A DNA stretch of 64,000 nucleotides from an uncultured Bacteroidota bacterium (GCA_902771735.1 CACXXO010000007.1:124001-188000), one strand, 5' to 3'; counted from the first letter of the stretch, positions 1-8,812 are shown. Notes: a model not told the origin generated them from the sequence alone. Numbers and translations: made by a program.

Positions 1-1
1 T

Positions 2-376
2 TTCATCCGAAATGCTACAGAGTATCTCTACATGTATGCCATCACAGAGCCTGGCGACGGCACCTCTGGCGGCGGCAGCGGCAGCGACACGACATTGACA
101 ATCACGGCTTCCGATGCAGCAGCCCGCTATGTGTCGGTGCAGCCCAACCCGGCGGTGGACGAGGCGCGGGTGCTGTCGAGCCTCGGGCTGGAGCGCATCG
201 AGGCCTACAACGCCGGCGGGCAGAAGGTCTACGAGGGCAAGGCCGAGGGCCTCGAGGCCACCCTCGACGTCAAGGGCTGGCCCCGCGGCACCTATTCTAT
301 ATTAAAAAAAGTTCGTATCTTTGCATTTTCAAATCCATGCGAAAATGAGTCACAAGACTGCAATAAAATTATATGA
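2..376 (+). CDS. C-terminal fragment of a secreted T9SS-sorted protein (5' end outside the window, last strand of sorting domain missing)
   Basis: The reading frame is open from the window edge. It ends in a linker rich in Gly/Ser followed by a type A T9SS sorting domain: VQPNPAVDEARV, then a strand with IEAYNAGGQKVYEG and WPRGTY. In the family the sorting domain continues about 12-15 residues after GTY and ends in a basic strand. Here the frame instead runs, right after GTY, into AT-rich promoter DNA of the next gene, giving a non-homologous tail (SILKKVRIF...). The 3' end therefore looks deleted or recombined. The N-terminal catalytic or binding part is not visible, so the function is unknown; the product is expected in the outer membrane or outside the cell if it is still exported. 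Confidence 0.6.
   Translation, partial: FIRNATEYLYMYAITEPGDGTSGGGSGSDTTLTITASDAAARYVSVQPNPAVDEARVLSSLGLERIEAYNAGGQKVYEGKAEGLEATLDVKGWPRGTYSILKKVRIFAFSNPCENESQDCNKII
316..323 (+). promoter_or_regulatory. Probable -7 box (TATCTTTG) for the small membrane protein and efp
   Basis: TATCTTTG followed by CA matches the Bacteroidota -7 consensus TAnnTTTG. It lies 21 nt before the ATG at 345. No clear TTTG is seen 19 nt upstream. The box is inside the 3' end of the truncated upstream reading frame. Confidence 0.5.
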
Positions 377-620
377 AATAGCCTCCTACGTGCTGATTCT
401 GGGCGCCACGGTGGTCTATTTTATGCTGAAAAACAGTGACACCCCGGGTCTCAGCCTGTCGCTGACGATGATACTGGTGGCCTTGGCCATCGCCATGCGG
501 TGGATGATGGAGCGCCACCGTTTTCGCGCCTGCGAGGAGGAACTCGACCAACTGAAGGACGACCTGCGCCGCCTCACACAGCTCTACGCCGAAGAGAAAA
601 AGAAAAATAGTAATAATTAA
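345..620 (+). CDS. Small two-helix membrane protein of unknown function
   Basis: 91 residues. The start is placed at the ATG at 345 because the longer frame begins with a TTG that belongs to the -7 promoter box. Two hydrophobic segments (about residues 10-28 and 37-51) are followed by a charged, coiled-coil-like C-terminal tail ([19 protein letters not shown]...). It lies 17 nt upstream of efp and is probably co-transcribed with it. No family is recognised. An inner-membrane location with a cytoplasmic helical tail is inferred. Confidence 0.55.
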   Translation: MSHKTAIKLYEIASYVLILGATVVYFMLKNSDTPGLSLSLTMILVALAIAMRWMMERHRFRACEEELDQLKDDLRRLTQLYAEEKKKNSNN

Positions 621-637
621 ATAAACAACAATCATTT

Positions 638-1201
638 ATGGCAACAACCACTGACATTAAGAACGGACTTTGCATCAATTTCAACAACGACATCTACACC
701 ATCGTTGAATTCCTCCACGTGAAACCCGGCAAGGGCGCCGCCTTCGTGCGCACGAAGATGCGCAACGTGAAGACCGGCCGCATGCTGGAGAACACCTTCC
801 CCAGCGGTGCCAAGATCGACATCGTGCGCGTGGAGCGCCGCCCCTATACCTATCTCTACAAGGAGGGCGACATGCACGTCTTCATGCACACCGAGACCTA
901 CGAGCAGATCTACATTCCTGAGACCATCATCAACGCTCCGCAGTTCCTGAAGGACGGCCAGTATGTTGAGATCACCGTCGAGGCCGACACCGAGACCCCG
1001 CTGACCTGCGAGCTGCCTCCGTTCATCGAGACCGTGGTGACCTACACGGAGCCCGGTTTTGCCGGCAACACCGCCACCAACGCCATGAAGGACGCCACCG
1101 TGGAACCCGGTGTTCAGGTCCGCGTGCCTCTCTTCATCAAAGAGGGCGAGCGCATCAAGGTCGACACCCGCACCTGCGAGTATGCTGAACGCTTGAAATA
1201 A
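638..1201 (+). CDS. efp: Translation elongation factor P
   Basis: 187 residues, the normal EF-P length. It binds ribosomes stalled at consecutive prolines and promotes peptide-bond formation. The N-terminal KOW-like domain carries the loop KPGKGAAF with Lys32 at the tip, the residue that is post-translationally modified in many bacteria; two OB domains follow ([10 protein letters not shown] and the C-terminal [12 protein letters not shown]). No EpmA/EpmB-type modification gene is seen here, but a deoxyhypusine-synthase homologue is encoded at 18979-20016. Probably in one transcript with the preceding membrane protein and the M28 lipoprotein gene that follows. Confidence 0.95.
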   Translation: MATTTDIKNGLCINFNNDIYTIVEFLHVKPGKGAAFVRTKMRNVKTGRMLENTFPSGAKIDIVRVERRPYTYLYKEGDMHVFMHTETYEQIYIPETIINAPQFLKDGQYVEITVEADTETPLTCELPPFIETVVTYTEPGFAGNTATNAMKDATVEPGVQVRVPLFIKEGERIKVDTRTCEYAERLK

Positions 1202-1230
1202 TATAAGAATTAAAAATCAAGAATTAAGAG

Positions 1231-2226
1231 TTGAAGCATCTTGTCCTTATTGCAGCCTGCTTGCTTGCGCTGGCAGGCTGCAAAAATAATGGCACGGCAC
1301 CGGTGGACACCCCCTCGGGGGTGGACTATTCCCAGGTGGCGGTGCCCGATTTCTCGGCCGACTCGGCCTTCGCCTTTGTCGAGCGGCAGCTCGCCTTCGG
1401 CAACCGCATCCCCGGCAGCAATGGCTGGAGCCGCTGTGCCGAGTGGCTGGCCACGCAGATGCGCCGCTGGTGCGACACCGTCATCGTGCAGGAATTCAAG
1501 GCCGAATTGTGGAACGGCAGCACCGTCCCCGGCCGCAACATTATAGCCTCGCTCAATCCCGCCGCCGACCGCCGTGTGCTGCTGGCCGCCCACTGGGACA
1601 GCCGCTCCTGGGCCGACCACGACCGCAACGACGACCTGCAGCACAGCCCCGTACCGGGTGCCAACGACGGCGCCTCGGGCGTGGCCACCCTCATGGAAAT
1701 GGCCCGTGTGATGAGCACCATGCCACCCTCTGTGGGCGTCGACTTCATCTTCTTCGACGTCGAGGACCAGGGCGCTCCCGAATGGAGCGAAGTTTACGAC
1801 CAGGACACCTGGTGCAAGGGCTCGCAATACTGGGCCGCAAACCGCCACGTGCCCTACTACTCCGCCGTCTACGGCGTGCTGTTCGACATGGTGGGCACGC
1901 AACAGCCACGCTTCACCAAGGAACAAATCAGCCGCAGCTTCGCCCCCGGACTGACCAACAAACTGTGGAACGCCGCGGCGGCCCTCGGCTACGACAACGT
2001 CTTCGTGAGCCAGGAGACAGACCCCATCCTCGACGACCACTACTATGTGAACCGCCTGGCAGGCATCCCCATGGCCGACATCGTGCAAAACAGTGGCAAC
2101 ACCAGCTTCTTCAAGCACTGGCACACCACCACCGACGACCTCGATGCCATTAGCCGCGAGAGCCTCCGCACCGTGGCCATGGTCACCATGAAAACCCTCT
2201 ACGGCGACTATCCCCACAAGAGATGA
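1231..2226 (+). CDS. M28-family zinc lipoprotein, probable glutaminyl-peptide cyclotransferase
   Basis: 331 residues. The TTG at 1231 is the only start that keeps the lipoprotein signal (lipobox LAGC, Cys17); no ATG exists near it. M28-type metal ligands are visible: His121 in HWDSR, Asp146 in GANDGASG, Glu178 in DVEDQG, and a final His in FFKHWH. The segment DVEDQGAPEW...WCKGSQYW and overall length resemble bacterial type II glutaminyl cyclases, which in Bacteroidota convert N-terminal Gln of exported proteins to pyroglutamate. An aminopeptidase role cannot be excluded. Predicted to be anchored in the periplasm. It overlaps the next gene by 4 nt. Confidence 0.8.
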   Translation: MKHLVLIAACLLALAGCKNNGTAPVDTPSGVDYSQVAVPDFSADSAFAFVERQLAFGNRIPGSNGWSRCAEWLATQMRRWCDTVIVQEFKAELWNGSTVPGRNIIASLNPAADRRVLLAAHWDSRSWADHDRNDDLQHSPVPGANDGASGVATLMEMARVMSTMPPSVGVDFIFFDVEDQGAPEWSEVYDQDTWCKGSQYWAANRHVPYYSAVYGVLFDMVGTQQPRFTKEQISRSFAPGLTNKLWNAAAALGYDNVFVSQETDPILDDHYYVNRLAGIPMADIVQNSGNTSFFKHWHTTTDDLDAISRESLRTVAMVTMKTLYGDYPHKR

Positions 2227-2681
2227 AGAATGAAGGATTAGGTTTGGGACATCGGTGGGCTCGACGTTTCAGCGTCAGCCTGCTCCTCTTTTCCCTTTCC
2301 TCTTTCTTCCTTTTTTCTTGTTCTCGCGACACCGTTTGCGACACCCCCTTCGGCGAGGGTGCCACCATCGACATCGGCATGCCCGACTTCGCCGCCCTGC
2401 AGAACGTGGGCGGCACGGTGACCGTCAACCGCGGCTACAAAGGCATCTTCGTGCGCCGCATGGGCTATGGCGAGTTTGTAGCCTTCGAGTGCGCCTGTCC
2501 CGGCTGCCACGAGGTGCGCCTGCTGCCCCTCGAGGGATGGGAGGGCGGAGTGCTCGAATGCCCCGAGTGCCATTCGCGCTACGAGACCGTCAACGGGCAG
2601 CCCCTCGAAGGCGCTGTCTCCGGCTGCCCCCTCTACCAATACAACACCCACTTCGACGGCTATGTCCTGACCATTTATTAG
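2223..2681 (+). CDS. Rieske-like lipoprotein with altered iron-sulfur ligands
   Basis: 152 residues with an N-terminal hydrophobic signal ending in FLFSC (lipoprotein). The second half has the layout of a Rieske [2Fe-2S] fold: an ACPGCHEV loop, then LECPECHSRYETVNGQPL and a Pro/Tyr-containing C-terminal strand, like CxH...CxxH plus SRF in true Rieske proteins. The first motif is C-P-G-C-H rather than C-x-H and the second C-P-E-C-H, so both loops are CxxCH. Cluster type is uncertain; a four-Cys metal site is possible. Overlap of 4 nt with the M28 gene suggests translational coupling. Role unknown, probably periplasmic. Confidence 0.55.
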   Translation: MKNEGLGLGHRWARRFSVSLLLFSLSSFFLFSCSRDTVCDTPFGEGATIDIGMPDFAALQNVGGTVTVNRGYKGIFVRRMGYGEFVAFECACPGCHEVRLLPLEGWEGGVLECPECHSRYETVNGQPLEGAVSGCPLYQYNTHFDGYVLTIY

Positions 2682-2694
2682 ATGCCGACATTAC

Positions 2695-2740
2695 AAAAAA
2701 GAAACCCCTCTGCTTTCCTGTAGAGGGGTTTCTTTTTTTG
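2695..2740 (+). terminator. Rho-independent terminator after the Rieske-like gene
   Basis: GAAACCCCTCT pairs with AGAGGGGTTTC around a short loop and is followed by a run of T. It ends the efp-M28-Rieske transcript. Confidence 0.85.
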
Positions 2741-2758
2741 TGACAGCAACGGAAAAAA

Positions 2759-2791
2759 ATTTGGTGGTTCGGGGAAAATTTTGTTACTTTG
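2759..2791 (+). promoter_or_regulatory. Probable promoter of the small lipoprotein-manA operon
   Basis: TTTG near 2760 and TTACTTTG at 2784-2791 are separated by about 20 nt. The -7 variant TTACTTTG also precedes the serine palmitoyltransferase gene at the end of the window with the same spacing, which supports it. Confidence 0.55.
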
Positions 2792-2848
2792 TATCTTGTG
2801 CTAATAGAGACATTTAATAATATATAATTGATAATCAATACAAAGAAT

Positions 2849-3052
2849 ATGAAACGGATAATGAAAAAACTGCTGCCTTTGGTGCTCCTGGCCGGTGTGC
2901 TGGCCATGACGGGGGTGCAAGTGGGCTGCGGAAGTTCGGAGAAAGGAAGCATGTATGAGCGGAAGCAGACGAACAAAAGCCGCAAAATCAACTCGAATAT
3001 CAAGGTGAAGGGCACCAACAAGTCGAACAGTCACACAACACGATCCTACTGA
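2849..3052 (+). CDS. Small basic lipoprotein of unknown function
   Basis: About 67 residues from the ATG at 2849 (an ATG at 2861 is an alternative). A signal peptide (KKLLPLVLLAGVLAMTG) ends in a lipobox-like VQVGC, followed by a strongly basic, Lys/Asn/Ser/Thr-rich tail (KSRKINSNIKVKGTNKSNSH). Its stop codon overlaps the manA start by one base, so the two are coupled. No family recognised. Confidence 0.6.
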   Translation: MKRIMKKLLPLVLLAGVLAMTGVQVGCGSSEKGSMYERKQTNKSRKINSNIKVKGTNKSNSHTTRSY

Positions 3053-4098
3053 TGCAGAGCGCACTCTATCCACTAAAATTCCTGCCGCTATTCAAGAATG
3101 TCATCTGGGGCGGCAACAAACTACAAGGCTACGGTTTCAACTATGCCCCTCTGCCCAACTGCGGCGAACTGTGGGCGCTGTCTTCCGTCGAAGGGCGCGA
3201 GAGCGTCATTGCCAACGGCTTCCTGGCCGAGAACACATTGAACGAGGCCATAGAGATCTACATGGGCGACCTGGTGGGCGACAAGGTATATAACCGTTTC
3301 GGCACGGAGTTCCCGTTGCTGTTCAAGATTATCGACGCTGCCAAGGACCTCTCCATCCAGGTGCACCCCGACGACGAGCTGGCGCAGAAGCGCGGCATGG
3401 CGTGCGGGAAGACCGAGATGTGGTATGTGATGGAGGCCGACGAGGGAGCGCGGCTCATCAGCGGTTTTCGCCGCGACACGAGCGAGGAGGAATACCGCGC
3501 CGCCTTGGCGGCAGGCCACCTCGAGGACCTGCTCCACAGCGAAGAGCCCCAGGCCGGCGACGTCTACTTCATCCCTGCCGGCCGTGTCCATGCCCTGGGC
3601 AAGGGCCTGATGGTGGCCGAGATACAGCAGACGTCGGACTGCACCTACCGCATCTACGACTACAACCGTCGCGACGCCGACGGCAACCTGCGCCAACTGC
3701 ACACCGAGGAGGCCATGGAGGCCATCGACTTTGAGGGTCTCAAGGGCCACGCCAACACCCGCTATCAGGCCCGGGCCAACGAAGCCACGACTCTGGCTTC
3801 TTGCCCCTATTTCACCACCAAGCTCATCCCCCTCGACAAGCCCATCCGCAAAAGTCTCGAAGAGGTGGAGTCGTTCGTGGTATACATGTGCGTGGACGGT
3901 ATAGCGGCGGTGAAGAGCATGGAGACCATCGTGCCGGTACACACGGGCGAGTGTGTGCTGGTGCCCGCCGTGGCCGACAGCGTGGAGCTCTTCTGCGAGG
4001 GGCCGGCGAAGTTCCTCGAGGTGACCGTCGACACCACTGGCTGGGCCGACGAGGCACGGCAGGACAGCTGGCTGGCACAGTTCGTCGGTAGGCAGTAA
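3052..4098 (+). CDS. manA: Mannose-6-phosphate isomerase, class I
   Basis: 348 residues. Interconverts mannose 6-phosphate and fructose 6-phosphate, feeding GDP-mannose/fucose sugars or mannose use. Zinc-site motifs are visible: QVHPDDE, GKTEMWYV and AGRVHALG, followed by the conserved EIQQTSDCTYRIYDYNR. The N-terminus LKFLPLFKNVIWGGNKL is typical of the Bacteroidota type. Cytoplasmic. Translationally coupled to the small lipoprotein gene before it. Confidence 0.95.
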   Translation: MQSALYPLKFLPLFKNVIWGGNKLQGYGFNYAPLPNCGELWALSSVEGRESVIANGFLAENTLNEAIEIYMGDLVGDKVYNRFGTEFPLLFKIIDAAKDLSIQVHPDDELAQKRGMACGKTEMWYVMEADEGARLISGFRRDTSEEEYRAALAAGHLEDLLHSEEPQAGDVYFIPAGRVHALGKGLMVAEIQQTSDCTYRIYDYNRRDADGNLRQLHTEEAMEAIDFEGLKGHANTRYQARANEATTLASCPYFTTKLIPLDKPIRKSLEEVESFVVYMCVDGIAAVKSMETIVPVHTGECVLVPAVADSVELFCEGPAKFLEVTVDTTGWADEARQDSWLAQFVGRQ

Positions 4099-4130
4099 GA
4101 CCCTTGCCGCAGCACTGCCGAAGAAAAAAA

Positions 4131-4162
4131 TTTGTCGGATTGAGAAAATTTTACTACTTTTG
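4131..4162 (+). promoter_or_regulatory. Promoter of the zapB-like/zapA operon
   Basis: TTTG at 4131-4134 and TACTTTTG at 4155-4162 with 20 nt between them; a close match to the Bacteroidota sigma consensus. Confidence 0.8.
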
Positions 4163-4197
4163 CAGCGCTTTTTATAGTATAATAGGCATTGAATGAT

Positions 4198-4491
4198 ATG
4201 TTTGATTTCGAGACATCGGTAACTGGGATTGAATTCAAAGTGAGACAGTTGGCAGACGAAGTGGCGCGTTTGCGGCGTCAGGTGTCAGAGAAAGAAGACC
4301 AATGCAATGAACTGCAAGAAGCGTTGAAAAACAGTGAAAAAACAATAAATAACTTAAAAGAAGAAAACAAATTATTAAAATTAGGGAATAAGTTGTCAGA
4401 GAAAGGCGAGAGCGCTGAGATAAAACTGAAGATCAATCAGATGATTCGCGCCATTGACAAAAGCCTTGAGATAATGAAAAGTGAAAAGTGA
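4198..4491 (+). CDS. Coiled-coil protein, ZapB-like
   Basis: 97 residues from the ATG at 4198 (the longer frame starts with TTG 9 nt upstream). Nearly the whole protein is predicted coiled coil with heptads of Leu/Val/Ile (VRQLADEVARLRRQVSEKEDQ and following). It lies directly upstream of zapA. In other Bacteroidota a small coiled-coil gene in this position is annotated as a ZapB-like or cell-division partner of ZapA; sequence similarity to E. coli ZapB itself is weak, so the role is inferred from context. Confidence 0.65.
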   Translation: MFDFETSVTGIEFKVRQLADEVARLRRQVSEKEDQCNELQEALKNSEKTINNLKEENKLLKLGNKLSEKGESAEIKLKINQMIRAIDKSLEIMKSEK

Positions 4492-4545
4492 GAAGCGAAA
4501 AGAGCTTGCAGCCTTTTCGGCCTTTAGACTTTTAAACTTAGGAAA

Positions 4546-4857
4546 ATGGAAACGGTATCGGCATCGGTCAACATATTGGGACGCACATACAAGCTGCGCG
4601 TAGCCTCCGAGGACGAGGAGGCGCTGCGCAAGGCCGCCAGTGTCATCGACACACAGGCCAAGAGCTATGGCAAGCAGTATGCCTATAACGACCATCAAGA
4701 CTTGTTGGCAATGGTGGCATTGACGCAAATCACACAATTGACCAAGATACAAGACTCGCTGCGGTACAAAGACACCGACCTCGCGCAGAGGCTCCAGTCC
4801 ATCGACAGCGTATTGGAACAAATCCTGCATCCGACCGAGACCCAAAACAGTTTGTAA
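4546..4857 (+). CDS. zapA: Cell division protein ZapA
   Basis: 103 residues. The globular N-terminal domain VSASVNILGRTYKLRVASEDEE is typical of ZapA, followed by a long helix for dimer/tetramer formation. ZapA cross-links FtsZ filaments at the division ring. Its place upstream of a probable 6S RNA and rny is common in Bacteroidota. Confidence 0.92.
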   Translation: METVSASVNILGRTYKLRVASEDEEALRKAASVIDTQAKSYGKQYAYNDHQDLLAMVALTQITQLTKIQDSLRYKDTDLAQRLQSIDSVLEQILHPTETQNSL

Positions 4858-4864
4858 ACTCAAC

Positions 4865-5030
4865 ACCATTTACAAACCGAGTCGGCTCAGGGGCGGGTAG
4901 GTTCGCTCAACAAGGTCACAGACCTTGAAAAGGCAAGTATAGCTGATACGCCCGGCGCTCAAATCCTATAGTTTCAGAGTTTACCATAACTCCAGGCGGG
5001 TACCGACGTGATGCAGGATTCCTTTTTTGA
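4865..5030 (+). ncRNA. ssrS: Probable 6S RNA (ssrS)
   Basis: The gap between zapA and rny contains no reading frame but has GC-rich complementary blocks: a local hairpin AAGGT/ACCTT (4912-4926), GGGCG with CGCCC (4891-4953), GTCGG at 4881 with CCGAC at 5003, and AATCCT at 4962 with AGGATT at 5015, followed by a T run at 5023-5028. 6S RNA next to zapA is conserved across many bacteria, and Bacteroidales 6S RNA is known. The exact ends and fold were not computed. It would bind and restrain RNA polymerase in stationary phase. Confidence 0.6.
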
Positions 5031-5089
5031 CTGACCTCTCACCGAATCGAGACAACAGCCGTTCCCACAACAAAAACCAAACACACATT

Positions 5090-6631
5090 ATGACCGCAGT
5101 ATTTATTATAATCGGAGTGCTGGCCGGCGGTGCCATCGGCATATGGCTGACCACCTCTGTGTTGCGCAACAAGTTGCTCTCCAAGAGCCAGCAGGTCCTC
5201 AAGGACGCTGAAGAGAAAGGCGAAATCATCAAGAAAGACAAAATCCTCCAGGCCAAAGAGCAGTATCTGCAGATGAAAGGCGAGCACGAGAAGCGCGTCA
5301 ATGAGCAGAACAACAAACTCCGCGATGCCGAGAACAAACTTAAACAACGCGAGCAGAACCTCAGCCAGAAGGTCGACGAGCTGCAAAAGAAAAGCAACGA
5401 ACTGAAAGGCGTGAGCGAGAACCTCAACAACCAAATCGAGGCCCTGAAGAAACGTCAGGCCGAAGTGGAGAAAGTCTATAAAGAGAGCGTCACCAAGCTC
5501 GAACATATCGCCGGCATGAGTGCCGAAGAGGCCAAGCAGCAGTTGGTCGACGCCATGACCGAGGAAGCCCGTGCCGAAGCCTCCACCACCATCATGGACA
5601 TCGTCGAGGAGGCCAAAATCACCGCCGCCGAACAAGCCAAAAAGATTGTCATCCAGAGCATCCAGCGTACCGCCACCGAGACCGCCGTCGAGAACACCGT
5701 CAGCGTCTTCAATCTGGAGAACGAGGAAGTGAAGGGCCGCATTATCGGCCGTGAAGGACGCAATATCCGCACCCTCGAGAGCCTCACCGGCGTAGAGATC
5801 ATCATCGACGACTCGCCCGACGCTATCATCATCAGCGGCTTCGACCCCGTGCGCCGCGAGATAGCACGCCTGTCGCTCCACAAGCTGGTCACCGACGGCC
5901 GCATCCACCCCGCCCGCATCGAGGAGGTGGTCGCCAAAACCCGTCGCCAGATAGAGCAGGAAATCAACGAGGTGGGTAAACGCACCTGCATCGACCTCGG
6001 CATCCTCAACATGAACCACGAGTTGATGCGCATGGTGGGCCGCATGAAATACCGTTCGTCCTACGGTCAGAACCTGCTGCAGCACAGCCGCGAGGTGGCC
6101 AACCTGGCCGCCACCATGGCCTCCGAACTGGGCCTCAACCCCAAACTCGCCAAGCGCGCCGGCCTGCTGCACGACATCGGCAAAGTGCCCGAGACCGACC
6201 CCGAGATGCCTCACGCCATCTTCGGCATGAAACTCGCCGAGAAATACAAGGAACACCCCGACATCTGCAATGCCATCGGCGCCCACCACGACGAGATGGA
6301 GATGACCAACCTCATCTCGCCCATCATCCAGGTGGCCGACGCCATCAGCGGTGCCCGTCCCGGTGCCCGCCGCGAGGTCGTCGAAGCCTACATCAACCGC
6401 CTCAAGAAACTCGAGGACATGGCCATGACCTACCCCGGCGTGGTAAAGACCTACGCCATCCAGGCCGGCCGCGAGCTCCGCGTCATCGTGGGAGCCGACA
6501 AGGTCACCGACGTCGAGGCCAACAAACTCAGCTTCGACCTCTCCAAGCAAATCCAGAACGAGATGACCTACCCCGGCCAAATCAAGGTCACCGTCATCCG
6601 CGAAACCCGCGCCATCAACTACGCTAAATGA
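5090..6631 (+). CDS. rny: Ribonuclease Y
   Basis: 513 residues from the ATG at 5090 (the frame extends upstream into the RNA gene without a better start). Domains in order: an N-terminal membrane helix ([19 protein letters not shown]), a long coiled coil to about residue 200, a KH domain with [13 protein letters not shown], and an HD domain with [10 protein letters not shown] and AIGAHHDE. An endoribonuclease that starts mRNA decay at the inner membrane. It overlaps lgt by 4 nt. Confidence 0.95.
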   Translation: MTAVFIIIGVLAGGAIGIWLTTSVLRNKLLSKSQQVLKDAEEKGEIIKKDKILQAKEQYLQMKGEHEKRVNEQNNKLRDAENKLKQREQNLSQKVDELQKKSNELKGVSENLNNQIEALKKRQAEVEKVYKESVTKLEHIAGMSAEEAKQQLVDAMTEEARAEASTTIMDIVEEAKITAAEQAKKIVIQSIQRTATETAVENTVSVFNLENEEVKGRIIGREGRNIRTLESLTGVEIIIDDSPDAIIISGFDPVRREIARLSLHKLVTDGRIHPARIEEVVAKTRRQIEQEINEVGKRTCIDLGILNMNHELMRMVGRMKYRSSYGQNLLQHSREVANLAATMASELGLNPKLAKRAGLLHDIGKVPETDPEMPHAIFGMKLAEKYKEHPDICNAIGAHHDEMEMTNLISPIIQVADAISGARPGARREVVEAYINRLKKLEDMAMTYPGVVKTYAIQAGRELRVIVGADKVTDVEANKLSFDLSKQIQNEMTYPGQIKVTVIRETRAINYAK

Positions 6632-7527
6632 TCCTCAACGCCATCCATTGGAATATAGACCCGGTGATGTTCAACATCGGGTCTTTTGGCCTCCGCTACT
6701 ATTCGCTGGGCTTCCTCATAGCCTTCGTCCTGGGCTACTGGATAGTCTCGCTGATGTTCAAGCGCGAGGGGGTGCGGCCCAACTACCTCGACAGCCTCGT
6801 GGTCTACATGTTCCTCGCCACCCTCGTGGGAGCCCGCCTGGGTCACTGCCTCTTCTACGAGCCCGACTACTTCCTCACCTCCGACCATTGGGTCGAGATC
6901 TTCTGGCCCTTCCGCGACGGCCACTTCAAAGGCTTCGAGGGCTTGGCCAGCCACGGCGCCGCCGTGGGCATCCTCACGGCCATGTGGCTCTACTGGCGCC
7001 ACTATAAAATGAATATCTGGTGGATTCTCGACCGAATGGTTATCGTCATCGCCCTCGGCGGCGCCTTCATCCGCCTGGGCAACCTCTTCAACAGCGAAAT
7101 CTACGGCCACGCCACCTCGCTGCCCTGGGGTTTCATCTTCGAACGCGAACACGAGACCGTCGCCAAGCACCCCACACAGCTCTACGAGAGCCTCAGCTAT
7201 TTTGCCATCTTTGGCACCTGCCTGTGGTACTACCTCCGCAAGAAAGGCAATGTCCGCAGCGGCAGCATCTTCGGCTGGTGGCTCGTGGCGCTCTTCGGCG
7301 TCCGCTTCCTCATCGAGTTCGTCAAGAACGACCAGGTGGACTTCGAGGCCGGTATGGCACTCAACATGGGTCAGCTCCTCAGCCTGCCCTTCATCGCCGC
7401 AGGCCTCGTCATCGCCTGGCTCTCCAAGAAAGGGAAATTCCCGCAGGGCCCCTTCCCGCAGGGCGAAGTGAAGACCGTCGTCGCCCAATGGGATGCCAAG
7501 GCAGCCAAAGAGAAACACACAAAATAA
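6628..7527 (+). CDS. lgt: Prolipoprotein diacylglyceryl transferase
   Basis: 299 residues, about seven membrane helices. Transfers diacylglycerol to the lipobox Cys of prolipoproteins at the inner membrane, and so acts on the many lipoproteins of this window. Recognisable blocks: [22 protein letters not shown] (the His-Gly signature region), [14 protein letters not shown] and [11 protein letters not shown] hydrophilic Lys-rich tail follows. Translationally coupled to rny by a 4-nt overlap. Confidence 0.95.
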   Translation: MILNAIHWNIDPVMFNIGSFGLRYYSLGFLIAFVLGYWIVSLMFKREGVRPNYLDSLVVYMFLATLVGARLGHCLFYEPDYFLTSDHWVEIFWPFRDGHFKGFEGLASHGAAVGILTAMWLYWRHYKMNIWWILDRMVIVIALGGAFIRLGNLFNSEIYGHATSLPWGFIFEREHETVAKHPTQLYESLSYFAIFGTCLWYYLRKKGNVRSGSIFGWWLVALFGVRFLIEFVKNDQVDFEAGMALNMGQLLSLPFIAAGLVIAWLSKKGKFPQGPFPQGEVKTVVAQWDAKAAKEKHTK

Positions 7528-7565
7528 TAGCGCGAAAATTACAAACAAGAAAAGAAAAACAAAAA

Positions 7566-8312
7566 ATGAAAACACTGATATTAGTACGCCATGGCGAAAG
7601 CGCCTGGAACAAACTGAATCTTTTCACCGGCTGGACCGACGTCGACCTCACCGAGGCGGGCATCAAGGAAGCCTACGAGGCCGGCAAACTGCTGAAAGCC
7701 GAGGGCTACCGCCCCGAGCTCTGCTTCACCTCCTACCTCAAACGTGCCGTCAAGACCCTCAACGAGATTCTCGACGCCATGGACATGGACTGGCTGCCCG
7801 TGCAGAAAAGCTGGCGCCTGAACGAAAAGAGCTATGGCGCCATCCAGGGCCTCAACAAAGCCGACACTGCTGCCAAATACGGCGACGAGCAGGTACTCCT
7901 CTGGCGCCGCGCCTTCGACGTGCAACCCCCCGCCCTCGACCTCCACGACGAGCGCAGCCCCCGAATGGACCCGCGCTACAACGAAATCCCCGACAACCTC
8001 ATCCCCCTCACCGAGAGCCTCAAGGACACCATCGACCGCCTCATGCCCTACTACCGCGGCACCATCCTCCCGGCCTTCGACAACCGCAACACCCTCATGG
8101 TCGTCGCCCACGGCAACTCGCTGCGCGGCATCGTCAAAGAACTCAAAGGCATGTCCAACGACGAGATCATCAAATTCAACCTTCCTACCGCCGTGCCCTA
8201 CGTCTTCAATTTCGACGACAAGATGCAACTCATCTCCGACGAGTTCCTCGGCGACCCCGATGTCATCGCCGCCAAGATGCAAAGCGTTGCCAATCAGGCC
8301 AAGAAAAAGTGA
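7566..8312 (+). CDS. gpmA: 2,3-bisphosphoglycerate-dependent phosphoglycerate mutase
   Basis: 248 residues, typical of the dPGM family. Interconverts 3- and 2-phosphoglycerate in glycolysis/gluconeogenesis. The phosphohistidine motif LVRHGESAWN (His9), GLNKADTAAKYGDEQV, and VVAHGNSLRGIVK with the second catalytic His are all present. The start is the ATG at 7566, 38 nt after lgt; it is probably in the same transcript. Confidence 0.96.
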   Translation: MKTLILVRHGESAWNKLNLFTGWTDVDLTEAGIKEAYEAGKLLKAEGYRPELCFTSYLKRAVKTLNEILDAMDMDWLPVQKSWRLNEKSYGAIQGLNKADTAAKYGDEQVLLWRRAFDVQPPALDLHDERSPRMDPRYNEIPDNLIPLTESLKDTIDRLMPYYRGTILPAFDNRNTLMVVAHGNSLRGIVKELKGMSNDEIIKFNLPTAVPYVFNFDDKMQLISDEFLGDPDVIAAKMQSVANQAKKK

Positions 8313-8449
8313 CGAAAAAATAAGAATCAGGGATTAAAAATTAAGAATTTCCGACAGCCGACAGGGTTATTCCCGGCAAAAAGATTATCATATAATCGTC
8401 TGATTATTAATTTTTAATTTCAAATTTATATTTTTTAATTCAATATTTT

Positions 8450-8480
8450 TTTGTCAGTTCAAAAAATGTTCGTACTTTTG
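8450..8480 (+). promoter_or_regulatory. Promoter of the tRNA-Ser/Pro/Arg cluster
   Basis: TTTG at 8450-8453 and TACTTTTG at 8473-8480 with exactly 19 nt between, a near-perfect Bacteroidota promoter. The rest of the gap from 8313 is AT-rich and shows no gene. Confidence 0.85.
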
Positions 8481-8531
8481 CACCGTTTTTGAGAGATAAA
8501 AATTGGTACAATTTGGTCTAACGAAACACAC

Positions 8532-8622
8532 GGAGAGGTGGGTGAGTGGCTGAAACCAACAGTTTGCTAAACTGTCGTACTCGATTAGGGTACCGGGGGT
8601 TCGAATCCCCCCTTCTCCGCCA
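8532..8622 (+). tRNA. tRNA-Ser(GCT)
   Basis: Acceptor GGAGAGG pairs with CTTCTCC; the anticodon stem-loop CAGTTTGCTAAACTG shows GCT; a long variable arm (CGTACTCGATTAGGGTACC region) is typical of tRNA-Ser; the T-arm is GGGGGTTCGAATCCCCC. CCA is encoded at 8620-8622. Confidence 0.93.
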
Positions 8623-8650
8623 AAAGACGCCCCGCAAGGCGTCTTTTTTA
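8623..8650 (+). terminator. Terminator-like hairpin between tRNA-Ser and tRNA-Pro
   Basis: AAAGACGCC/GGCGTCTTTT stem with a short loop and T tract directly after the tRNA. Readthrough or processing must reach the next tRNA unless that one has its own promoter, for which no consensus is visible. Confidence 0.65.
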
Positions 8651-8698
8651 ATAACCGCCCCATCCCAGCCCCTTCCGGGGAGGGGACGAGAGGAAGGG

Positions 8699-8773
8699 CG
8701 GGGCATAGCGAAGCCCGGTTATCGCGCCTGCTTTGGGAGCAGGAGACCCCCAGTTCGAATCTGGGTGCCCCGA
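8699..8773 (+). tRNA. tRNA-Pro(TGG)
   Basis: Acceptor CGGGGCA pairs with TGCCCCG; the anticodon loop TTTGGGA gives TGG; T-arm CCCAGTTCGAATCTGGG; discriminator A at 8773. CCA is not encoded. Confidence 0.93.
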
Positions 8774-8812
8774 CAGATTAAGACAAGAGTTAACAACTAA
8801 AAGTTAACAGAT

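Noticed and set aside
1210..2217. Minus-strand frame opposite the M28 gene
   Set aside because: Shadow of a real gene; composition biased to His/Gly/Val, no motif.
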